Shown: positions 1 to 5,513 of the stretch, piece after piece
Position numbering within the stretch: position 1 is the stretch's first letter
How the letters are laid out: every line of letters begins with the position of its first letter
Assembly (NCBI GenBank): GCA_009786675.1
Contig: WQRP01000078.1
Location: 1-7,369, forward strand
Direction of reading: 5' to 3'
DNA length: 7,369 nucleotides
From: Treponema sp.
GTDB taxonomy: Bacteria; Spirochaetota; Spirochaetia; Treponematales; Breznakiellaceae
Notes under the pieces: generated by a model
The model's input: the letters and a program-made list of their open reading frames with translations, nothing else
Database searches by the model: none
Told to the model about the DNA's origin: nothing
Translations under genes and position numbers: made by a program

Positions 1-942
1 CAGGCGGCCAAGGTTCGAGGGAAGGCGCACGTCCATGGCCGGGGAACTGGTGCGGACAAGCGGCCGGGGCGAAAAGGATCCGCCCTTTATGAAATCGCCC
101 AAGGTATTGTTGGAGTTCATCGCGGCGACGAAGCCGTTCACCGGTAGGCCGAATTTCCAGGCGTAAAGGCCGGCCATAAGGTTGCCGAAATTCCCGCAGG
201 GGACGCTGAACGCCAGATCCCCGGAAAGTCGCCGCTTTGCCTTTATGAACGCGTAAAGGTAGTAAAAAACCTGGGGCAAAAGCCTGCCTGGGTTGATCGT
301 GTTCGCGCTTGTAACGTTGTGCCGCGCGGAGAATTCCCGGTCGCATATCGCCCCGGAAATCAACTGCTGGCAGTCGTCGAAGGTTCCCTGCACCTGGATC
401 GGAAGGATGTTGCCGCCGTTGGAAACGAAGGCCGCCGGGTCGAGGCCCCGGATCGGCCCCGACGGGTAAACCAGGACGGCGCGAACGCCCTTTCGTCCGC
501 CAAAGGCATGGGCCATCGATGCGCCGGCGTCGTTGCGGACGGCGGCAAGGACGACAGCCTGGCCGGAATCCTTGACCAGCTCCTCGACGACGGCGGCCAG
601 AAAGGCGATGCCGAAATCGTTGAAAAACCCGGTGGGGCCGTTGTACAGGTTCAGCAGCGAAAAGTCGTCGTCAAGCCGGATAAGCTCCGGCTCGAAGTCG
701 AACGCGCTTTCCGCGACGCGCGACGCGGAAAGGGGATCCAGATCGCTTTCAAGAAGGCTGGGGGTCAGGGTGGCGACAAGATCGAGAAAGCCTGTTTCCT
801 CGTCCATGTACAGGAAGAACTGCCGCAGGTCCATCGCCCTGTCCGGGACGTAAAGCCCCCCGTCGGACGGCAGGCAGCGGAGAACCGCGTCCCTGAACGA
901 AACCGCCGGCTCGGCCGCCGACCCGGTGGAACGAAACAGCAT
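1..942 (-). CDS. thrC: Threonine synthase-like protein (PLP fold type II), C-terminus outside window, catalytic lysine replaced
   Basis: The first 314 residues are present; the rest lies beyond the left edge (E. coli-type ThrC is usually about 430-480 residues). Threonine synthase converts O-phosphohomoserine to threonine with PLP in the cytoplasm. Family landmarks seen: DGGLYVP at 28-33, the HGPT-type motif as NGPT at 101-104, an AHAFGG segment at 144-149, SANTINPGRLLPQ at 212-224, the phosphate-binding loop PCGNFGN at 248-254, and AMDV at 302-305. In the canonical motif (HGPTLAFKDFG) the lysine forms the Schiff base with PLP. Here the motif reads NGPTGFFNDFG, with Asn108 (codon AAC, 619-621) in that place. 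The usual SGDTG motif reads RNDAG at 136-140. Fold and family are clear; threonine synthase activity is doubtful. The ATG lies one base after the upstream stop (TAG-G-ATG) and has no clear Shine-Dalgarno of its own, suggesting translational coupling as the third gene of the operon. A PLP-independent or regulatory paralogue is possible. Confidence 0.85.
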   Translation of the reverse strand, partial: MLFRSTGSAAEPAVSFRDAVLRCLPSDGGLYVPDRAMDLRQFFLYMDEETGFLDLVATLTPSLLESDLDPLSASRVAESAFDFEPELIRLDDDFSLLNLYNGPTGFFNDFGIAFLAAVVEELVKDSGQAVVLAAVRNDAGASMAHAFGGRKGVRAVLVYPSGPIRGLDPAAFVSNGGNILPIQVQGTFDDCQQLISGAICDREFSARHNVTSANTINPGRLLPQVFYYLYAFIKAKRRLSGDLAFSVPCGNFGNLMAGLYAWKFGLPVNGFVAAMNSNNTLGDFIKGGSFSPRPLVRTSSPAMDVRLPSNLGRL

Positions 943-943
943 C

Positions 944-3049
944 CTACTTGGCCGGGGACTGCTGCTGCTTAATCTTGCTTTGCCTCAACACGTCCTTGAA
1001 TATCCGGTCGGCGTCGATCTTCTCGTCAACGCCGAACATCGGGACCGCCCCCTCCCCGTCGACGCTGCGGAACAGGTGCGGCGGTATCTGCCTGTCGTAG
1101 GCCCAGCTCGACTCGCTGTTTACCAGGCAGTCCAGCACCGTCACCGCCGCAAGCGTAAAGAAAATCAGGTGCACGTTGTTCCGCTTGCTGGGGCCAAGCA
1201 ACAGATCCATGCGCTTCGACACCGGATTGGTGATATCAAAACTGTACGCGGCCAACGGGTTTTCCAGGCCAGGGCAGGGGAGCTTCGCCGACGCGCCGCC
1301 TGACTGGGTCCACTGCTCTATGTTGGACGCAATCATGGTAAGGTACCTGCGGAACGTCCTTATCTCGCTGTAGATCGCGGTTACCTCCCGCTTCTGGAAC
1401 GGCGGCGGCCCCATCGACTCGAACTTGTAGTAGGGAAGAAAATACAGCCGCTTGGCCCAGCGCAAGTCGTTCACCGCGCGCTTGGCGTATGGCGAGGTCC
1501 TGGACTCGGATGAATGCTCCAGGATGCGGCAGTACTCCGAAAGGCGGGGAAGGTACTCCTTCGTAAAGCTCTCGTCGATGTACCTTCGCCAGTTGTTGAT
1601 TATTTTACCCATCAGGTCGTTCAGGATAAGGCCGTTTCCGTCGGATCCCGGAACCATGCCGAACGAGACGTAACGAAGGGCGGAGCACAGATCCTCGATG
1701 ATGTGCATAAGCACCGCGATCTGGTGCAGCGGATCGCCGGGGGCGATTTGCTCGTAGCCGCGCCTTAGCCCGTATATGCTGACGAAGTAAGGATAGAGAT
1801 CCGGGTACTCGTCCAGGCGTTCCCAGCCGGCCTTCGGGAACAGCGATTCCAGCACCTTAAGGCTCTGTTCCAGGGCCTTCCTTTCGGCGGCCTCCGCCGC
1901 CTCCCTGGCCTTCCGCGCGATAACCTCGGGATCGTCCGGATCCTCCTCCTCGACAATGCCCAGGGAGCTCGCCTCCTCCTTCCTGATCTCCTCCTGCAGC
2001 GCCTCCAGGCTTCCCTGTTCTATCTGCTCGATGTTTATGTCCAGGGGCTTGATCTGGTCGGCCTCGGAAACGTCCAGGAACGCCATGAAACGACGGCGGC
2101 GCGCGCGGAAAAGCGATCCGTAAGGCAACCAGCGGTCGGAAATGAACTTCATCAAAAGGGGGTACAGGCCGTAATGGACCTCGCGGAAAATGTCGGAATA
2201 AGCCGAAAGCGCGCTGCGGACAAGGTTCTGAACCTTGTCCCGGGGATCCGCCGGGTGCTCGATGTACAGCAGCTTGTACAGCAGCTTGTACGCCCCCTTG
2301 ATATGGACGTCCGCGCCAAGCTTTTCCAGGACGAACATCGGCCTGTAGATCGCCTTTAAAAGATCCGCGTAGTCGGGAACCCTTACCGTGCGCGGGTGGG
2401 ACTGCAGTTTCGCCAGATCCCCGCCTATGCGCTCTATGTTCCACTGGCGGATGGTGTCAAGGATGCCGTATATATACGGCGACGCTTTTTTCAGCCTGTC
2501 GTTGCGCCTGGCGTCGTTGCGCGGCAAAAGGATCCTCGTGGAAGTGACAAGCTGCCCGATTTTGTTGTAGTAAAGGTTCATCCGGCGGCAGGTAAAACGG
2601 GGGCTGACATACTCCCGGCTGCCCAAAAACGAAAAGACCGAGGCAAGAACCTGTATCGAGTTCTTTATCTCGAAATCGACCTGGGCCGCGAAGCGGTCCA
2701 TTTTTAACCTTTCCAGATAGGGCGTCGCAAGATGCACGTCGGGATCGTCGGCGGGATCGTCCGCCGACTGCCTGTGCCTTGCGCCGTCGTCGGCCAGGAC
2801 GGTCTCGACGGCTCGCCTGGGCCGCCCCCTATCCTTGCGGCCCGCAAGCGTAAGATCCACTACTTCCTGCTTTGGCCTGCCGGAATTCCTGCCCGACGAC
2901 AGATAATCCGGATGGCTTTTTTCCGTGCCGACCTCGCCGCCGAGAATCCTGGCCACCCTTCTTGCCTCGTTCACGTCGATCTCGCCAAGTTTTTCCCGCA
3001 CCCGGTGCAGTTCCCCAGGTTCATAAATCGCTTTAGCTTTTTTCGCCAT
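944..3049 (-). CDS. Uncharacterised 701-residue cytoplasmic protein, middle gene of operon
   Basis: I do not recognise this family; it reads like a spirochaete-specific protein. There is no signal peptide and no convincing membrane segment. The basic N-terminal region (about 1-120) is polar and probably disordered, with an Asp-rich stretch at 97-104. Residues about 120-330 are helix-rich and full of Tyr, Leu and Arg, ending in an RARRRR cluster at 315-320. Residues about 338-400 are highly charged (EEEDPDDPE at 367-375, then Ala/Glu/Lys-rich) and probably form a coiled coil. Residues about 401-660 form a second helix-rich part, and the tail is KQQQSPAK-like. I chose the ATG at 3049 because it gives the typical start MAKKAKAIYEPGE two bases after the upstream stop, preceded by a weak GGGTG. 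A start at 3088 in the same frame would add 13 residues and overlap the upstream gene. It is co-transcribed with a DUF2804 gene and the threonine synthase-like gene; a link to either function is unproven. Confidence 0.85.
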   Translation of the reverse strand: MAKKAKAIYEPGELHRVREKLGEIDVNEARRVARILGGEVGTEKSHPDYLSSGRNSGRPKQEVVDLTLAGRKDRGRPRRAVETVLADDGARHRQSADDPADDPDVHLATPYLERLKMDRFAAQVDFEIKNSIQVLASVFSFLGSREYVSPRFTCRRMNLYYNKIGQLVTSTRILLPRNDARRNDRLKKASPYIYGILDTIRQWNIERIGGDLAKLQSHPRTVRVPDYADLLKAIYRPMFVLEKLGADVHIKGAYKLLYKLLYIEHPADPRDKVQNLVRSALSAYSDIFREVHYGLYPLLMKFISDRWLPYGSLFRARRRRFMAFLDVSEADQIKPLDINIEQIEQGSLEALQEEIRKEEASSLGIVEEEDPDDPEVIARKAREAAEAAERKALEQSLKVLESLFPKAGWERLDEYPDLYPYFVSIYGLRRGYEQIAPGDPLHQIAVLMHIIEDLCSALRYVSFGMVPGSDGNGLILNDLMGKIINNWRRYIDESFTKEYLPRLSEYCRILEHSSESRTSPYAKRAVNDLRWAKRLYFLPYYKFESMGPPPFQKREVTAIYSEIRTFRRYLTMIASNIEQWTQSGGASAKLPCPGLENPLAAYSFDITNPVSKRMDLLLGPSKRNNVHLIFFTLAAVTVLDCLVNSESSWAYDRQIPPHLFRSVDGEGAVPMFGVDEKIDADRIFKDVLRQSKIKQQQSPAK
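2218..2240. repeat. Perfect 23-bp palindrome (11-bp arms, 1-base centre) inside a coding region
   Basis: GGACAAGGTTC and GAACCTTGTCC flank a single central base. It lies inside the 701-residue gene and encodes RDKVQNLVR (residues 270-278). In mRNA it could form a long hairpin. Its function is unknown and it may be chance. Confidence 0.8.
2263..2291. repeat. 12-bp tandem duplication inside a coding region
   Basis: The unit TGTACAGCAGCT occurs at 2263-2274 and 2275-2286, followed by a partial TGTAC. It is in frame and encodes the repeated YKLLYKLLY (residues 254-262) of the 701-residue protein. It is probably a small slippage duplication that kept the frame. Confidence 0.8.
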
Positions 3050-3051
3050 AC

Positions 3052-4101
3052 TTACACCCGCAGATACAGTTTCTCGCCGATTCCCCACTGGTTTCGCACC
3101 TGGATTTGTTCACCCTTGGCGCTGGCCAGCATCCCGTTATAATATCCCATAGGCGCAAAGAAGTCACCTTTGGCTACAAAAAAATTCGCCCTGAACCGGT
3201 TTTTCGTCCTGGGGGTAAACACCAGGTCCACCATGCCCTCCACGTCCTGTATCACCCAGTCCGATTCGGGGCCCCCCGGCATGGTGATCCGCACCGGCGG
3301 CAGCGGGGTCATGCGCTTGTCCAGCCACAGGGCGTTCTCGTTGTTCCTGCGCGTTTCCCTGGCCTGGTTCTCCACTATGTGGAAGCCGTAGCGCCTCCCC
3401 TCCTCGTCGAAGCCCATCCCCCCGCAGGACGTGAACCTCATGCGGTACGGGAAAAAACCCTTGTAGTCACGGAAAATGCCCGTGCAGCGGGCGGGATCCA
3501 GGTTGACGTGCCGCCCGTCCAGCACTATGTCGCCCCTGACCGCGGTAAGCGCCTTGAAGGCGTACATGTTGCGCCGTTCCGCGAAGCCAAGCGACACGAC
3601 GATGGGCGAGACGTCGCGGCTGCCCATGGCGAAGGCAAGATGGGTGGTAAACGCCGGCTGTTTCCTGGTCGCCGCGATGTCGATGTCCAGCTTAACCGTG
3701 TTCGCCTGGAGCCAGTTGTGCACGCGGAAGAAAAACCCCGGGGCACGGCACTCGACCGTGGCGTTTTCCAGCCTTTGCGGCAGCCGCCAGCTCCTCCCCA
3801 GGGATACCTTCTCGAAGACATAGGACTCCTCGCTTTCCTTGTTGTGCAGGAAGACCTTGGACGCCTGGAACATCTTGAAGTTGCCCAGGAACGCCTCCAG
3901 ACAGAACTGCTCGTTCTGGACGCTGAACCCTTCCCATTCCTTAATCCGCCCGTCCCTTACCCAGCGCGGGAGCGGGTAGCGGTATGGCTTATGAACGTCC
4001 AGAAGGTTCACCCGGGCAAAGGCCCTGTTCCAGGTTCCCGTCAGGGGGATTCCGTTTTCTATAGGCGTCGCCCTTGGCGCCTGGATTTCCCTTGTGTACA
4101 T
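3052..4101 (-). CDS. DUF2804 family protein
   Basis: This 349-residue protein matches my recollection of the DUF2804 family along its whole length. The N-terminal block is LTGTWNRAFARVNLLDVHKP followed by YRYPLPRWVRDGRIKEWEGF (about 20-59). The central block is GIFRDYKGFFPYRM (208-221). Later come NENALWLDKR (254-263), DWVIQDVEGMVDLVFTPR (281-298) and a final FFAPMGYYNGML...EQIQVRNQWG block (314-340). The family is widespread in bacteria without an assigned reaction, and its beta-rich character suggests a lipocalin-like or hydratase-like fold. No signal peptide is seen, so it is probably cytoplasmic. It is the first gene of the minus-strand operon. Its ATG lies 14 bases after a TATAAT box, so the leader is very short, with only GGGG as a ribosome binding site. 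Its stop is two bases before the next start. No enzymatic role can be assigned. Confidence 0.85.
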   Translation of the reverse strand: MYTREIQAPRATPIENGIPLTGTWNRAFARVNLLDVHKPYRYPLPRWVRDGRIKEWEGFSVQNEQFCLEAFLGNFKMFQASKVFLHNKESEESYVFEKVSLGRSWRLPQRLENATVECRAPGFFFRVHNWLQANTVKLDIDIAATRKQPAFTTHLAFAMGSRDVSPIVVSLGFAERRNMYAFKALTAVRGDIVLDGRHVNLDPARCTGIFRDYKGFFPYRMRFTSCGGMGFDEEGRRYGFHIVENQARETRRNNENALWLDKRMTPLPPVRITMPGGPESDWVIQDVEGMVDLVFTPRTKNRFRANFFVAKGDFFAPMGYYNGMLASAKGEQIQVRNQWGIGEKLYLRV

Positions 4102-4115
4102 TATAACCCCGTTAC

Positions 4116-4121
4116 ATTATA
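4116..4121 (-). promoter_or_regulatory. -10 box (TATAAT) for the DUF2804 operon
   Basis: A perfect TATAAT on the minus strand lies 14 bases before the ATG of the DUF2804 gene. The best -35 at 17-base spacing (4139-4144, ATGCCG) is weak and coincides with one arm of an inverted repeat, which suggests a regulated promoter. Initiation near 4109 would give a leader of only about 8 bases. Confidence 0.55.
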
Positions 4122-4138
4122 CCACTATCTATCTATAT

Positions 4139-4153
4139 CGGCATTATATGCCG
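4139..4153. promoter_or_regulatory. Inverted repeat between divergent promoters, candidate operator
   Basis: CGGCAT at 4139-4144 and ATGCCG at 4148-4153 are perfect complements separated by TAT. One arm occupies the presumed -35 position of the minus-strand DUF2804 promoter. The other arm ends on the first base of the presumed -35 of the plus-strand NYN promoter. A dimeric regulator bound here could control both directions. The regulator is not identified. Confidence 0.45.
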
Positions 4154-4181
4154 TGACATAAGCCGCGATATGCGCTAGACT
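4153..4181 (+). promoter_or_regulatory. Sigma-70-type promoter for the NYN/cold-shock gene
   Basis: GTGACA (5 of 6 matches to the -35 consensus) at 4153-4158, a 17-base spacer, and TAGACT (4 of 6) at 4176-4181. Initiation near 4188 would leave a short leader of about 14 bases that contains the GAGG ribosome binding site at 4191-4194. Confidence 0.5.
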
Positions 4182-4201
4182 TGCTCAGGCGAGGTTATTA
4201 T

Positions 4202-5131
4202 ATGAAAAAAAAATTGCTTGATGTGCTGCGAATCGGAATATTTTATGACGGGTACTATTTTTATAAGATCAGCAACTACTACAAGTACGAGCACGAGAAA
4301 AAATCCCGGATAAGCATCAGCGGACTGCACGAGTTCATCCGGAACGAGGTCGCGACCCTTACTGACATGGACATTCGCCGGTGCCAGATAATCGACGCGC
4401 ACTACTTTAAGGGGAGATCCCTGGCCAGGGACATGGGGGAAAAGGTCCAAAGCGAGCGGGTTTTCGAGGACATCCTGATGCGGGAGAACATCGTCAGCCA
4501 TTACCTGCCGCTTAGGTTCGGCGGGGACGGCGGTTTCGCCCAGGAAAAGGGCATCGACGTCTGGCTGGCCCTGGAGGCCTACGAGCTTGCCATCTACAAG
4601 CACTTCGACATCCTGGTGCTGATAGCCGGCGACGGCGACTACGTCCCGCTTGTCCGCAAGCTCCACACGCTTGGCACCCAGGTCATGCTTATCTGCTGGG
4701 ATTTTTCCTACCACAACGAGAACGGCGACGTCGTCGAGACCAAGACATCCAGGCAGCTCCTTTCCGAGGTCTTTTTCCCGGTGCAGATGAGCCAGAGGAT
4801 TAACCAGAACAACAACGAGTACGTGGAAAACCTTTTCGTCTCGGAACGCGGGCAGGACCACAACGCCAACGCCGCACAGCCGAAGCGGCTGGAGGAAGGC
4901 TCGGAGGAATTTGTCTCCACGATTTTTAACGTAAACCCCTCCGGCTTCGGCTTTATCAAGGACGAGGAAAAGAACAATATCTTTTTCCACTACAGCAGGC
5001 TGACCAACTGCGACATTTCCAACCTAAGGGCCGGCATGAAGGTGAGCTACACGATCGAGGAGGACGAGGAGCGCAGCAAGCGGGAGGACAGGCCCAGCTT
5101 CCGCGCAACCAAGGTCACGCTTATCGAGTAA
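4202..5131 (+). CDS. NYN (LabA/DUF88, PIN-like) putative ribonuclease fused to a C-terminal cold-shock domain
   Basis: The protein has 309 residues. Residues about 8-195 form a NYN domain, a PIN-like metal-dependent nuclease fold. Visible acidic motifs are FYDG with Asp16, KGIDVWLALEAYELA (116-130) with Asp119, and IAGDGDYVPLV (141-151) with Asp144 and Asp146. These are the places where NYN/LabA proteins carry the residues that bind the catalytic metal. A polar linker with an Asn/Gln-rich stretch (198-236) follows. Residues 237-309 are a cold-shock OB-fold with the RNP1-like GFGFI at 248-252 and RNP2-like NIFFHYS at 259-265, which normally bind single-stranded RNA or DNA. The fusion suggests a cytoplasmic enzyme whose RNA target is chosen by the cold-shock domain (inference). 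I chose the ATG at 4202 because GAGG at 4191-4194 sits seven bases upstream; an in-frame start at 4181 would overlap the promoter. The gene is divergent from the DUF2804 operon and shares a candidate operator with it. Confidence 0.88.
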   Translation: MKKKLLDVLRIGIFYDGYYFYKISNYYKYEHEKKSRISISGLHEFIRNEVATLTDMDIRRCQIIDAHYFKGRSLARDMGEKVQSERVFEDILMRENIVSHYLPLRFGGDGGFAQEKGIDVWLALEAYELAIYKHFDILVLIAGDGDYVPLVRKLHTLGTQVMLICWDFSYHNENGDVVETKTSRQLLSEVFFPVQMSQRINQNNNEYVENLFVSERGQDHNANAAQPKRLEEGSEEFVSTIFNVNPSGFGFIKDEEKNNIFFHYSRLTNCDISNLRAGMKVSYTIEEDEERSKREDRPSFRATKVTLIE

Positions 5132-5137
5132 AGGTAT

Positions 5138-5153
5138 CGTGGCCTGACCCACG
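5138..5153. other. Small hairpin after the NYN gene
   Basis: CGTGG and CCACG form a 5-bp stem around a six-base loop seven bases after the NYN stop codon. No T-run follows, so termination is uncertain. The convergent antitoxin-like gene ends just to the right. Confidence 0.25.
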
Positions 5154-5158
5154 GAACG

Positions 5159-5341
5159 TCAAGCGGTGGCGTGTTCCATTTCTGGGGATCTTTCGGCAAC
5201 AAACACCGGTTCGGAAGCCCGGACAAGGCAATCTCTGTCATATTCCATCATTTCATCGTTGTCTATTACGCCGATTTTATGCAAACCCGTGGCCGTTTCG
5301 TGAATGGCTCCGAGCAGCTCACTTTGGTATTTATCTTCCAC
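5159..5341 (-). CDS. Short HigA-like antitoxin N-terminus lacking its helix-turn-helix domain
   Basis: This 60-residue product starts at GTG (5339-5341), with a very strong ribosome binding site GGGAGGAGG at 5348-5356, six bases upstream. The sequence (EDKYQSELLGAIHETATGLHKIGVID, then MMEYDRDCLV) resembles the N-terminal region of HigA/XRE-type antitoxins, which typically read K-Y-K-S-E-A-x-x-x-I-H-E...G-V-I-D...F-D-x-x-C-L. In those proteins a lambda-repressor-like helix-turn-helix follows. Here the protein ends with SPEMEHATA and a stop after about 20 further residues, so no DNA-binding domain is present. The downstream bases belong to the end of the convergent NYN gene. It is either a truncated, decaying antitoxin or a short variant. 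Family assignment is from memory and moderate. Confidence 0.5.
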   Translation of the reverse strand: MEDKYQSELLGAIHETATGLHKIGVIDNDEMMEYDRDCLVRASEPVFVAERSPEMEHATA

Positions 5342-5347
5342 GAGTAC

Positions 5348-5356
5348 CCTCCTCCC
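5348..5356 (-). promoter_or_regulatory. Strong ribosome binding site fixing the GTG start of the antitoxin-like gene
   Basis: GGGAGGAGG on the minus strand ends six bases before the GTG at 5339-5341. It decides this start over the internal ATG codons and argues that the short gene is, or recently was, translated. Confidence 0.65.
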
Positions 5357-5480
5357 GTATTTCTATCAGCGTCCCTTCCTTAAGGGCGGCTTCGATTTGA
5401 GCGGTGGACATGGAAAACAGGGTCTTGGCCTGTTTTTTCAACCATTGATGAAACACAATGCAGCATCCAAGGGGCGGGAG

Positions 5481-5504
5481 CACGGGTGGCCGAAACCACC
5501 CGTG
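5481..5504 (-). terminator. 9-bp stem-loop just after the lipoprotein gene
   Basis: CACGGGTGG and CCACCCGTG pair perfectly around a six-base loop, beginning nine bases after the lipoprotein stop codon. No T-run follows on the minus strand, so it may be a weak or factor-assisted terminator, or an mRNA 3'-end stabiliser. It separates the lipoprotein gene from the toxin-antitoxin remnant. Confidence 0.5.
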
Positions 5505-5513
5505 TCCGTTCCG

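Larger units (their letters stand above)
5331..5513 (-). pseudogene. Possible tail of a RelE/HigB-type toxin, no start
   Basis: An open frame runs from the stop codon of the lipoprotein gene to a TAA at 5331-5333, with no credible start. It ends in FHQWLKKQAKT, then IEAALKEGTLIEIREEGTRGR, and overlaps the antitoxin-like start by 11 bases. Such an overlap is the usual toxin-then-antitoxin layout of higBA operons. The KKQAKT plus downstream IEAAL pattern loosely resembles the KKTQKTP...EI end of RelE/HigB toxins. An internal ATG at 5411 would give 26 residues but has no ribosome binding site. I infer a 5'-truncated remnant; a chance open frame cannot be excluded. Confidence 0.28.

Noticed and set aside
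319..972. Plus-strand open frame of 217 codons opposite the threonine synthase-like gene
   Set aside because: The minus strand carries a continuous ThrC-family alignment here; the plus frame is charged, repetitive and without family resemblance.
1857..2444. 195-codon minus-strand frame nested inside the 701-residue gene
   Set aside because: Gly/Pro/Arg-rich out-of-frame shadow of the larger gene with no separate ribosome binding site.
2465..2480. 16-bp palindrome GCCGTATATATACGGC
   Set aside because: It lies in the 701-residue coding sequence (residues around PYIYG), and one even palindrome of this size is not surprising in a window of this length.
3106..4161. Long plus-strand open frame (351 codons) opposite the DUF2804 gene
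   Set aside because: It is antisense to a protein with clear family motifs, starts inside the neighbouring operon and has a Pro/Arg/His-rich composition typical of a shadow frame in GC-rich DNA.
4175..4990. Long minus-strand open frame (271 codons) opposite the NYN gene
   Set aside because: It lies over the NYN and cold-shock motifs read from the plus strand, has no ribosome binding site I can see, and is low in recognisable motifs.
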